A DNA stretch of 64,000 bases from an uncultured Luteitalea sp. GTDB lineage: Bacteria; Acidobacteriota; Vicinamibacteria; Vicinamibacterales; Vicinamibacteraceae. Positions 47,396 to 55,061 of the stretch are shown here, one piece after another. The stretch is from NCBI GenBank assembly GCA_934541105.1, contig CAKTDA010000003.1, forward strand, positions 372,001 to 436,000, given 5' to 3'. The position numbers and the translations under genes were made by a program. Positions within the stretch are counted from its first letter, which is position 1. Each line of letters starts with the position of its first letter. The notes under the pieces are model-generated. The model saw only the letters and a list, made by a program, of their open reading frames with translations. It searched no databases and was not told the DNA's origin.

Positions 47396-48253
47396 ATGAC
47401 CGACGCGACCCGGTGCCCTGACCCCGATGCCCTCCTCGTGCTGCTGTACGACGACGAGGGAGAACCCGGCGAGAGGGCAGCCCTCGAATCACACCTGGTT
47501 GCGTGTCCGTCCTGTACGGATGCCCTGAAATCGCTCGATGCGACCCGGGGGGTGCTTGGCGCCTGGCACGCTCCACGACTCCCGCTCGGGTTCGCCGTCG
47601 TGCGCACACCGGCGCCGTCTCTCACGGGGCGGCTCCTCCGGGGCAGCGGCCTCGCGGCCGCCGCCGTGCTCGTGCTGGCAGCCGCCAGCAGTCTCGCCCA
47701 GCTCCAGATCACCTACGACGCCACCGGCCTCCACATCACGACGGGCGGCGCCAGCAACGCCGCGGTGCAGACCGTCGCGGCAACCCCGGCCACACCTGCG
47801 GCACTTGGCGCGCCCGGGAGTGCTCCCGTCACCGCCGCGAGCGCTTCCGCCTCCCCCGCGAGCTGGGTGGATGCGGCGGGCAAGTCGGACGCGCCCTGGC
47901 GCGCCGACCTCGAACTCGTGGCCAGCCAGTTGCGCGCGGAGCTCGAGCGCGCGGCCAGCGAGGCACGTGAGGGGCGCACCGCGCTGGCGATGCGCGTCGC
48001 CGTGCCACCGGCGCCCCAGCCTGCGAGCCGGTCGATGTCCGACACCGAGCTGCTGAAGCGGGTCCAGGACCTGCTCGACCAGAGCGAGGTCCGGCAGCAG
48101 CAGAACCTGGCGCTGCGGGTCACGGAGCTCGGCCGTCAGTTCGAGTTGGCCCGCCAGGCCGACATCGTCCAGGTGGAGCAGACGCTCACGCGCATCGAGC
48201 GGCAGCGCAACGAGCTGTTGCGCCGGGTGGCCGCGACACAGCCGCGGCCCTGA
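47396..48253 (+). CDS. zinc-finger anti-sigma factor
   Basis: A 285-residue membrane protein. The N-terminal domain (about 1-50) carries the HX3CX2C zinc motif ESHLVACPSC of ZAS anti-sigma factors, which bind and hold their sigma factor. A transmembrane helix is about 82-103 (LAAAAVLVLAAASSLAQL). The periplasmic part is an Ala/Pro-rich linker followed by long charged helices, probably a coiled coil (LLKRVQDLLDQSEVRQQQNLAL, given here as two stretches). ATG 47396 is used, with GTG 47393 as an alternative. It is the partner of the sigma factor at 46633. Confidence 0.88.
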   Translation: MTDATRCPDPDALLVLLYDDEGEPGERAALESHLVACPSCTDALKSLDATRGVLGAWHAPRLPLGFAVVRTPAPSLTGRLLRGSGLAAAAVLVLAAASSLAQLQITYDATGLHITTGGASNAAVQTVAATPATPAALGAPGSAPVTAASASASPASWVDAAGKSDAPWRADLELVASQLRAELERAASEAREGRTALAMRVAVPPAPQPASRSMSDTELLKRVQDLLDQSEVRQQQNLALRVTELGRQFELARQADIVQVEQTLTRIERQRNELLRRVAATQPRP

Positions 48254-48284
48254 CCCGCGCGTCTTTACTTCCGTGCCAGCGGTG

Positions 48285-49214
48285 ATGCAGTTGCCTCGTC
48301 GCCCCGTTGCGGGCGTCCCGATCCCGTCCTGGAGGCCCTGGCGGGTCGCGGCCGGCCTGTTCGTGGCCGCCACGGCCGTCGCGAGTGCCGGACCGGTCGG
48401 GGCCCAGGGTCCGGCGGCTCCTCCGGCGGCGGGCGGTCCCGTCGCGCATGTCGATGCCGGGCGAGGCGCGGCCCTCACGGCTCGTTATCACGTGCGACAG
48501 ATGGAGAACGTGCTGGAGCACGCCGTCCAGCACGCGGCCGACATGATGCGCCGGCGCCTTGCGAGCTTCACGCCGGACGTGCTCGCGCTCGCCGGTGCGC
48601 CGCGCGCCCAGGGTTTCCGCATCGACGGCTATGGCTTGTTCTTCTCCGTCGAAGTGCCCCGCCTCAGCGAAAGCGTCACCTGGGCGTTGCGCGTCCTGAG
48701 CCAGGATCGCGACGAACGCGTGCTGGCCTCCCTCCAGAAGGCGGCGGCGGCCGAGGCCGATCCCGTGGTGCGTGCGGACCTCGAACGCGCCATGCGCACG
48801 ATTCAGCTCCAGCACGCCGCGCCGGCCGGCATGCCGGTGCAACAGCCCGCGGAGTCGGTGGCTGCCGCCAGGGGCGGTGCCCCGCGCGCGACCATGAGCG
48901 CGGCGCCGGTGGGCGACCCCGCGCCGGAGCAGGCGGCGGGCCCGCAGTCGTTCGAGCCGAGTGCCGCCTACGAGGACGAAGTGAAGCGGGCGCTCGTGGA
49001 CGCCGTGCTCGACTACGCCAGTTCGCTGCAACTTCCCGCGGAGGAATGGGTGACGGTGGCTGCGCGCGACGCCGGGTACGTCGCGTTCCCCGATGCACTC
49101 ACCGACATGGTCACGGTCACGCTCAGCATCCGCGTGGCCGATCTCGCCGAGTTCCGCGCACAGCGGCTCACGCGCGACGAGGCTCGCGGGCGGGTCCTCG
49201 TGCGTGAGTTCTGA
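48285..49214 (+). CDS. exported helical protein of unknown function
   Basis: A 309-residue protein with a signal peptide (about 16-41, VAAGLFVAATAVASAGPVGAQ). The mature part has two helical or mixed segments joined by an Ala/Pro/Gly-rich linker: RQMENVLEHAVQHAADMMRR and FRIDGYGLFFSVEVPRL, then AYEDEVKRALVDAVLDYAS and DMVTVTLSIRVADLAEF. It lies 31 bp after the anti-sigma gene and is probably under the same sigma factor. GTG 48273 is an alternative start. I do not recognise the family. Confidence 0.8.
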   Translation: MQLPRRPVAGVPIPSWRPWRVAAGLFVAATAVASAGPVGAQGPAAPPAAGGPVAHVDAGRGAALTARYHVRQMENVLEHAVQHAADMMRRRLASFTPDVLALAGAPRAQGFRIDGYGLFFSVEVPRLSESVTWALRVLSQDRDERVLASLQKAAAAEADPVVRADLERAMRTIQLQHAAPAGMPVQQPAESVAAARGGAPRATMSAAPVGDPAPEQAAGPQSFEPSAAYEDEVKRALVDAVLDYASSLQLPAEEWVTVAARDAGYVAFPDALTDMVTVTLSIRVADLAEFRAQRLTRDEARGRVLVREF

Positions 49215-49218
49215 ATGC

Positions 49219-49224
49219 TAGAAT
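49219..49224 (+). promoter_or_regulatory. -10-like box just before the lipoprotein gene
   Basis: TAGAAT ends six bases before ATG 49231 and follows the previous stop by 4 bp. If functional, the transcript would start at the ATG. Confidence 0.4.
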
Positions 49225-49230
49225 CCGCGC

Positions 49231-49737
49231 ATGTTTCGCATGGATCGCCGCTCGTTCGTGCTCGCAGCATCATGTCTGCTCATGGCTGGCTGCGGGGGCT
49301 CGGCCTCCGTGCAGGAAGCCCTCGAGATCTCCGACGTCAAGACCGGATATGACGATGGCGGGCGAGAGGCCGGGCAGAACCGGCTGCTGCCGACGATCTC
49401 GTTCCAGGTCCGCAACAAGGCCGACGCGGCCATCCGCAGCGTGCAGTTCAATGCCGTCTTCCGCGTGATAGGCGACCCCGAGGAGCTGGGCGCCCAGCTC
49501 GTCCTCGGCATCGACCACAACGGCCTCCCGGCAGGGCAATCGGCCGGGCCGTTCGTGCTGCGGTCGATGTTCGGCTACTCCGGCGAGCAGGCGCGCGTGG
49601 AGATGTTCCAGCACGAGGGCTTCAAGGACGTGCAGGTGGAGCTCTTCGCCAAGCAGGGCAGCGCGCAGTGGGTGAAGCTCACCGAGCAGGTCGTCGAGCG
49701 CCAGCTCCTCGCCATCGCGCCGGCGGCCGCCAAGTGA
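49231..49737 (+). CDS. small lipoprotein
   Basis: A 168-residue lipoprotein (lipobox LLMAGC, Cys about 21). The mature part is beta-rich: LEISDVKTGYDDGG, TISFQVRNKADAAIRSVQFNA, then VFRVIGDPEELG and GPFVLRSMFGYSG. This suggests an immunoglobulin-like or FxLYD-type fold, though I cannot name it with confidence. It lies in the sigma/anti-sigma cluster and overlaps the permease gene by 4 bp (GTGA). Confidence 0.8.
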   Translation: MFRMDRRSFVLAASCLLMAGCGGSASVQEALEISDVKTGYDDGGREAGQNRLLPTISFQVRNKADAAIRSVQFNAVFRVIGDPEELGAQLVLGIDHNGLPAGQSAGPFVLRSMFGYSGEQARVEMFQHEGFKDVQVELFAKQGSAQWVKLTEQVVERQLLAIAPAAAK

Positions 49738-51122
49738 GCGCGGCGCCGGCTCCCGTCCCCACGTCGCCGCCACCCGCGCAAGGCTTCCTCGAGCGTCGCC
49801 TCTCGGCGTGGGACGCCGCGGCCGTCGTCGTCTCCAACGTCATCGGCGGCGGCATCCTCTTCATGCCCGCCATCGTCGCCGGCATGGTCGGCAACGCGGG
49901 CGCGATGCTCGCGGTCTGGCTCATCGGCGGCGTGCTCGCCTTCGCGGGGGCGATGGCCTATGCGGAGCTCGCGGCCCTCCGGCCGCGATCGGGAGGCGAG
50001 TACGTCTACCTGCGCGAGGCGTTCGGCCCGCTCGCGGCGTTCCTCACGGGGTGGACGTCGTTCGTGGCCGGCTTCTCCGGCGCGATTGCGGCAAACGCGG
50101 TCGGCCTCACGGGGTTCCTCGGGCGGTTCTTCCCGGCCGCGGCCGATCCGACGCCGTGGGCGAGCCTGCCGATCGGTCCCGTCACGCTCTCGCTCTCGCC
50201 GCAGTCGATCGTCGCGCTGACGGCGGTCTTCGCCCTCTCGGCCGTCCATGCTCTCGGCATCGGCCCGGGGCGCATCGTCCAGAACGTCCTCGCGCTCGTG
50301 AAGGTGCTCACGCTGCTCGTCTTCGTCGCGGCCGGCCTCTCGATCGGCAATGGATCGGCGGCGCATTTCAGCGCGGGCGGGGAGTGGGCGGTGTCGGGGC
50401 TGCTGCTGGCGCTGATCCCGGTGATGTTCAGCTATTCCGGCTGGAACGCCGCGTCCTACATTGCCGAGGAGATCAAGGATCCGGGACGCAACGTGCCGCG
50501 TGCCCTGGCGCTCGGCACGCTCGCGGTGGTGATCGTCTACGTCGCGATGAACGTCGTCTACCTCTACGCGCTCGACGTCGAGGCCATGGCCGCCGTGGAC
50601 GTCCGCATTGTCGATGCCGCGGCCGACGTGCTGTTCGGGCCGCGGATAGCCGACGTGCTCACCGTCGTCAGCATGCTGATCGTGCTCGGCAGCATCAGCG
50701 CCAACGTGTTTGCGGGGCCCCGCGTGTACTACGCCATGGCCCGGGACGGGCTGTTCCTGCAGGCGGCGGCGCGTGTGCACCCGCGCACCCACACGCCGGC
50801 CTTCTCGATCGCGGCGCAGGCCGTGTGGAGCGCGGTGCTCGTGCTCACCGGGACGTTCCAGCAGCTCGTGACCTACACCGGGTTTGCCGTCGTGCTCTTT
50901 GCCGGCGTGGCGGTGCTGGCGCTCTTCGTCCTGCGGCGCCGGGAGCCGGACGCGCCGAGGCCGTTCAAGGCGCTCGGGTACCCGGTTGCGCCCGGGTTGT
51001 TCGTGATCGCGAGCGCCGCGATGGTGATCAACGCGATCTGGCGCGAGCCGCTGCCGTCGCTCGGCGGGATGGCGATCCTGGCGGCCGGCATCCCCGTCTA
51101 CTGGTTCTTCCGCCGCCGCTAG
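49734..51122 (+). CDS. APC-family amino acid permease
   Basis: A 462-residue inner-membrane transporter with about 12 hydrophobic segments. The first, VVVSNVIGGGILFMPAIVAG, is the substrate- and ion-binding helix of the APC superfamily. Others include AMAYAELAALRPRSGGEYVYL, MFSYSGWNAASYIAEEIKDP and NVFAGPRVYYAMARDGLF, all conserved in this family. The start is GTG 49734, overlapping the lipoprotein stop. The substrate is probably an amino acid or amine. It is the last gene of the sigma-led cluster. Confidence 0.93.
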   Translation: MSAAPAPVPTSPPPAQGFLERRLSAWDAAAVVVSNVIGGGILFMPAIVAGMVGNAGAMLAVWLIGGVLAFAGAMAYAELAALRPRSGGEYVYLREAFGPLAAFLTGWTSFVAGFSGAIAANAVGLTGFLGRFFPAAADPTPWASLPIGPVTLSLSPQSIVALTAVFALSAVHALGIGPGRIVQNVLALVKVLTLLVFVAAGLSIGNGSAAHFSAGGEWAVSGLLLALIPVMFSYSGWNAASYIAEEIKDPGRNVPRALALGTLAVVIVYVAMNVVYLYALDVEAMAAVDVRIVDAAADVLFGPRIADVLTVVSMLIVLGSISANVFAGPRVYYAMARDGLFLQAAARVHPRTHTPAFSIAAQAVWSAVLVLTGTFQQLVTYTGFAVVLFAGVAVLALFVLRRREPDAPRPFKALGYPVAPGLFVIASAAMVINAIWREPLPSLGGMAILAAGIPVYWFFRRR

Positions 51123-51160
51123 TTCGTTGCCTGCGGCGGACGGCTCGTACCGCGCCGCAC

Positions 51161-52066
51161 CTACTGGCGTTTCAGATCGGCCCTGTAGGTGGTCGTCTGG
51201 CCCTCGACGATGACGACGTCGAAGGTCAACGGTTCGTACCCGGGCGCCCGGACCTCGACGGTGTGCGGCCCGATGGCAATCTTCAGCTTCTGCATCGCGC
51301 CGTCGAAGTCGTCCACGAGGCCGGCATAGTAGCCGTCCACCAGGACTTCGGCCTCACGCGGCGAGATTCGCAGGCGCAAGCCGCCATTCGGGGCGCTGGG
51401 GTCGAGCGGGTTCGGCACGCCGCTCGCCTGCGAGGACTGTCCGCCACCGGTGCTCGCGGCACCGCTGCTGCTCCAGCCGCCCCCGCCACCACCACCCCAG
51501 TAGGGGTCCACCCACGGATACCCGTAGCCGCCATACCCGCCATACCCGCCATACCCGCCATACCCGCCGTAGTATCCGCTCCACATCCACGGATCCCAGA
51601 GGTAGCCGAGCGCCAGGCCGCCGTAGCCCCAGGGGTAGAAATACCAGCTGTCGGGGCCGTAATAGATCGGCCCGGAGATGATCGGGGGCAGCGTCGCCAC
51701 CGACCCGCGCGGCACGGCGTAACCGGTGACCGGCGCGCCGCCGCGTGCCCGCGAGTACGGCGGCACGGCCACGCCTCCGCGGCCGGCCTCGCCCGACGCC
51801 CGTGCGGGCCGACGACCACTGCTTGCCGGTCGCGACGGCTCGCTCGGACGCGATCTTGCCGTGCTGCCGCCGCCCCATGGCGAACTGCCGCCATCACGGG
51901 GCGTCGCGACCCGTCCCGTCGATCCGCCGCCACTGCTCGAACCGCCACCCGAGGATGACCCGCCGCCCCCGCCGCCGGGATTGCGCGGACGCTGGTCGGC
52001 GAGCACCGGGCTGGCGCTCAGCACGAAACCGGCAAGGACCGTCGTGAGGATGAATGCTCGCTTCAT
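51161..52066 (-). CDS. secreted Gly/Tyr-rich protein with PEGA domain
   Basis: A 301-residue exported protein. The signal peptide is about 1-23 (FILTTVLAGFVLSASPVLA). A Gly/Ser-rich low-complexity region follows (about 30-70). A hydrophobic Tyr/Trp/Gly stretch (about 130-190) contains five consecutive YGG-type repeats coded by a tandem 9-mer. A C-terminal PEGA domain (about 225-300) shows LRISPREAEVLVDGYYAG, IGPHTVEVRAPGYEPLTFDV and VEGQTTTYRADLKR. PEGA domains occur in surface proteins. ATG 52066 has GGAG seven bases upstream. It is divergent from the lipoprotein gene at 52253; the 186-bp gap holds no gene. Confidence 0.87.
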   Translation of the reverse strand: MKRAFILTTVLAGFVLSASPVLADQRPRNPGGGGGGSSSGGGSSSGGGSTGRVATPRDGGSSPWGGGSTARSRPSEPSRPASSGRRPARASGEAGRGGVAVPPYSRARGGAPVTGYAVPRGSVATLPPIISGPIYYGPDSWYFYPWGYGGLALGYLWDPWMWSGYYGGYGGYGGYGGYGGYGYPWVDPYWGGGGGGGWSSSGAASTGGGQSSQASGVPNPLDPSAPNGGLRLRISPREAEVLVDGYYAGLVDDFDGAMQKLKIAIGPHTVEVRAPGYEPLTFDVVIVEGQTTTYRADLKRQ

Positions 52067-52237
52067 GATGGGCTCCGAATGTCTCACCCACATTCGTGCA
52101 ACAAGCCTGCCACGAGTGCTGCACGGATACACGGAATGCAGGAGGCTCCCGGCTCGGAGCTGTCCCCGGGAAGGCTCAGTCCGCGTCGCCGGAGCAGGAC
52201 ACTGCGAGGGCTTCGCCCGGCTCGCAGGCCGGCAGGG

Positions 52238-52243
52238 TAGGAT
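52238..52243 (+). promoter_or_regulatory. -10-like box before the FnIII lipoprotein gene
   Basis: TAGGAT ends nine bases before GTG 52253, again close enough for a leaderless or very short leader transcript. Confidence 0.4.
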
Positions 52244-52252
52244 AGAGCGCCC

Positions 52253-53641
52253 GTGAGCCGCGCCCGACCGATCCTCGTCAGTATCCTCCTCGCCAGTATG
52301 CTCCCGATCGCGGCCGCCTGCGGGAAGAAGGGGCCGCCGCTCGCGCCGCTTCGCCCCGCTCCCGGGCCCGTCACCGATCTTGCCGGGACGCGGCTTGCCG
52401 ACACGGTCCAGCTTCGCTTCACCATCCCGGCCGCCAATGCCGACGGCACCACGCCGGCCGACCTCGCGTACGTGGACGTCTACGCCCTCACCGGGAAGGC
52501 CGAGGGTCCGCTCGGACGGGCCCTGACGGTCCGCGAACTCGAGACGCTGGCGACACGCATCGCGCGCGTGGACGTCCAGCCACCGCCGCTCGACGTCGAG
52601 GGCGACGAGGCCGCACCCGTGCCGGCCGATCCCGCGGCGGTCCCCGCCGACCCCCGCCCCGTGCAGGGGGCGGTCGTCACGGTCGAGGAAGTGCTGACCG
52701 ACGCGATCCGGACGACGGTCTTCGAGCATCCGGACGCGGCGAAGGCCGAGCAACTGCGCGCGCGCGTCGAGGACGCGCTCGACGAGGACGAGAAGCCCGT
52801 GCCGACGACGGACGGATCCGGCCGCACGCTGCTCTGGCCGCAGCCGACCCCCGAGCTCTCGCGGCAGTACATCGTCGTCGGCTACTCGACCCGCGGCCGG
52901 GCCGGTGCGCCGACCACCCCGCTGCCGGTGCCCCTCGTGCCAGCGCCGCCCGTGCCGCCGGCACCGGCGGTCTCGCACGATGCGGCCGCGTTCACCGTGA
53001 CGTGGACGACCCCGCCGGGCGTGCAGTTGCCGGTGCAGCCGACGGTGACGGTCGAATCCTACAAGGAGGCCGTCAACGCGGGCACCGAGGACGCGCTGCT
53101 GCCGGCTCGCGCGATCGTCACCTATGGCACGCCGCACGGCTACCGCGTGTACCAGGTGGCCGGGCCGGATGCCGCGGCGACGCCAGCCGGCGCCCCGCTG
53201 AACCCGGCGCTGCTCGAGTCGCCGTCGTTCGTGGACCGGCGCATGGAGTTCGGCGTGCCGCGCTGTTACGCGGTGCGGACGGTGGAGCCGCGCGGCGCCA
53301 TCACGATCGAGAGCCCGCTCTCGCCGGTGACGTGCGTGACGGCGGTGGACACGTATCCGCCGCCGGCGCCGACCGGACTTGTCGCGGTCGGCAGCGAGGG
53401 CGGCGTGTCGCTGCTGTGGGAGCCGGTGACGGCGCCCGACCTGGCGGGCTACCTCGTGCTCCGCGGCGTCGAGGGCGAGACGCTCGCACCCATCACGCCG
53501 ACGCCGGTCGTCGAGGCGACCTATCGCGACACCACGGCGCAGCCCGGCGTGATGTACGTCTATGCCGTCGTCGCGGTGGACAAGGCGACGCCGGCCAACC
53601 CGAGTCCCGAGAGCAACCGCGTGAGGGAGACCGCACGGTAA
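52253..53641 (+). CDS. lipoprotein with fibronectin type III-like domains
   Basis: A 462-residue envelope lipoprotein. The lipobox IAAAC puts the acylated Cys at about 23, directly followed by GKKGPPLAPLRPAPGP, the CGxKGP pattern seen in LptM-type lipoproteins, but the protein is far longer. At least two FnIII-like domains follow: the first about 38-100 (VTDLAGTRLADTVQLRFTI) and the last about 370-460 (PPPAPTGLVAVGSEGGVSLL, WEPVTAPDLAGYLVLR, GVMYVYAVVAVDKA). Between lie Pro/Val-rich linkers. The start is GTG 52253. A FAH-family enzyme gene follows after 5 bp. Confidence 0.85.
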   Translation: MSRARPILVSILLASMLPIAAACGKKGPPLAPLRPAPGPVTDLAGTRLADTVQLRFTIPAANADGTTPADLAYVDVYALTGKAEGPLGRALTVRELETLATRIARVDVQPPPLDVEGDEAAPVPADPAAVPADPRPVQGAVVTVEEVLTDAIRTTVFEHPDAAKAEQLRARVEDALDEDEKPVPTTDGSGRTLLWPQPTPELSRQYIVVGYSTRGRAGAPTTPLPVPLVPAPPVPPAPAVSHDAAAFTVTWTTPPGVQLPVQPTVTVESYKEAVNAGTEDALLPARAIVTYGTPHGYRVYQVAGPDAAATPAGAPLNPALLESPSFVDRRMEFGVPRCYAVRTVEPRGAITIESPLSPVTCVTAVDTYPPPAPTGLVAVGSEGGVSLLWEPVTAPDLAGYLVLRGVEGETLAPITPTPVVEATYRDTTAQPGVMYVYAVVAVDKATPANPSPESNRVRETAR

Positions 53642-53646
53642 GGCAC

Positions 53647-54384
53647 ATGGCGAGGATCTACAGGACGGCCGCGGGATACATCGTGGAGGACGGCGGCGCG
53701 CACCGCGTGCTCGAGGGCGATCCCTTCGGCACGTGGAGCGCGGGCGCCGAGGTGGGCGCCCCATCGACGGTGCTGGCGCCGGTGGTGCCCTCGAAGATCG
53801 TGTGCGTCGGCTTGAACTACAAGGACCACGCCGCCGAGCAGGGCAAGCCGCTGCCGGCCGAGCCGCTGATCTTCCTCAAGCCGTCCACGGCCATCGTCGC
53901 CGACGGCGAGCCGATCGTGATCCCCGACGGCATCGGACGCGTGGACTACGAGTCGGAGCTTGCCGTCGTGATCGGGCGCCGCGCGACGCGCGTGCGCGAG
54001 GCCGACGCGCTGGCGCACGTGCTCGGGTACACGTGCATGAACGACGTCAGCGCACGCGACCTGCAGAAGAAGGATGGCCGCTACACGCGTGCAAAGGGGT
54101 TCGACACGTTCGCGCCGCTCGGGCCGTGCATCGCCACCGGACTCGATGCGGGCGACCTGCCCGTGCAGGGCCTCGTCAACGGCATCGTCAGGCAGGACTC
54201 GAGCACGCGCGAGCTCATCTTCCCCGTGGCGACGCTGATCGCGTACATCTCGCACATCATGACGTTGCTGCCCGGCGACGTCGTCTCGACCGGCACGCCG
54301 GCGGGCATCGGGCCGCTCGAGCGTGGCGACGAGGTCACGGTGCGGGTCGGCGGGATCGGCGATCTCCGCAACCCGGTGCGATAA
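53647..54384 (+). CDS. fumarylacetoacetate hydrolase (FAH) family protein
   Basis: A 245-residue enzyme of the FAH superfamily. The fold core shows KIVCVGLNYKDHAAEQG, PLIFLKPSTAIVADGEPI, VDYESELAVVIGR (metal-binding Glu residues), TCMNDVSARDLQKKDGR, GFDTFAPLGPCI and VSTGTPAGIGPLERGDEV. Members cleave or isomerise beta-dicarbonyl compounds in aromatic or amino acid breakdown. Exact substrate unclear. ATG 53647 is used. It probably forms an operon with the genes that follow. Confidence 0.92.
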   Translation: MARIYRTAAGYIVEDGGAHRVLEGDPFGTWSAGAEVGAPSTVLAPVVPSKIVCVGLNYKDHAAEQGKPLPAEPLIFLKPSTAIVADGEPIVIPDGIGRVDYESELAVVIGRRATRVREADALAHVLGYTCMNDVSARDLQKKDGRYTRAKGFDTFAPLGPCIATGLDAGDLPVQGLVNGIVRQDSSTRELIFPVATLIAYISHIMTLLPGDVVSTGTPAGIGPLERGDEVTVRVGGIGDLRNPVR

Positions 54385-54410
54385 GGTAGGGCCATCAGGA
54401 GGACGCACGC

Positions 54411-55058
54411 ATGAAGTTCTTCGTCGATACAGGCAACATCGCGGACATCACCCGCCTGCACGCACTCGGCATCATCGACGGGGTCACGACGAACCCGTCG
54501 TTGATGGCCAAGGAGAAGCAGGATCCCGACGCCATCCTGCAGCAGATCTGCGACATCGTGCAGGGGCCCGTCAGTGGTGAGGTGGTGGCCACCGACTACG
54601 AGGGCATGCTGCGCGAGGGCCGCCACCTGCGCGGTATCTCGGAGCACATCGTCGTCAAGGTGCCGTTCACGCCGGCCGGCGTGCAGGCGTGCAAGACACT
54701 CACCGAGGAAGGCACGCGCGTCAACGTCACGCTCGTGTTCTCGGCGGCACAGGCGCTCATCGCCGCCAAGGTCGGCGCCTATTTCGTGAGTCCCTTCGTC
54801 GGGCGACTCGACGACATCGCCACCGACGGCATGTCGCTCATCGGCGACATCGTCGAGATCTACGACAACTACGAGTTCACGACGCAGGTGCTCGTGGCGA
54901 GCACGCGCAGCCCGATGCACATCGTGCAGGCGGCAAAGCTCGGCGCCGACATCTGCACCTGCCCGCCGGCGGTGCTCGACGCGCTGTTCAAGCACCCGCT
55001 GACCGACATCGGCCTCGAGCGCTTCCTGAAGGACTGGGAGAAAGCGCAGCAGCAATAG
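54411..55058 (+). CDS. fsa: fructose-6-phosphate aldolase / transaldolase-like protein
   Basis: A 215-residue small transaldolase-type TIM barrel. It begins MKFFVDTGNIADITRLH and has GVTTNPSLMAKE, the Schiff-base Lys83 in IVVKVPFTPAG, NVTLVFSAAQALIAAKVGA, FVSPFVGRLDDI and GADICTCPPAVLDALFKHPLTD. Length matches the FSA/TalC group. Transaldolase and fructose-6-phosphate aldolase cannot be told apart by eye. CAGGAGG lies upstream of ATG 54411. It is followed 3 bp later by the carboxylase beta subunit. Confidence 0.93.
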   Translation: MKFFVDTGNIADITRLHALGIIDGVTTNPSLMAKEKQDPDAILQQICDIVQGPVSGEVVATDYEGMLREGRHLRGISEHIVVKVPFTPAGVQACKTLTEEGTRVNVTLVFSAAQALIAAKVGAYFVSPFVGRLDDIATDGMSLIGDIVEIYDNYEFTTQVLVASTRSPMHIVQAAKLGADICTCPPAVLDALFKHPLTDIGLERFLKDWEKAQQQ

Positions 55059-55061
55059 GCC

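Noticed and set aside
46570..47712. Upstream extension of the ABC-F frame to 1063 residues
   Set aside because: It is antisense to the ECF sigma gene. ATG 46569 begins the first ABC cassette.
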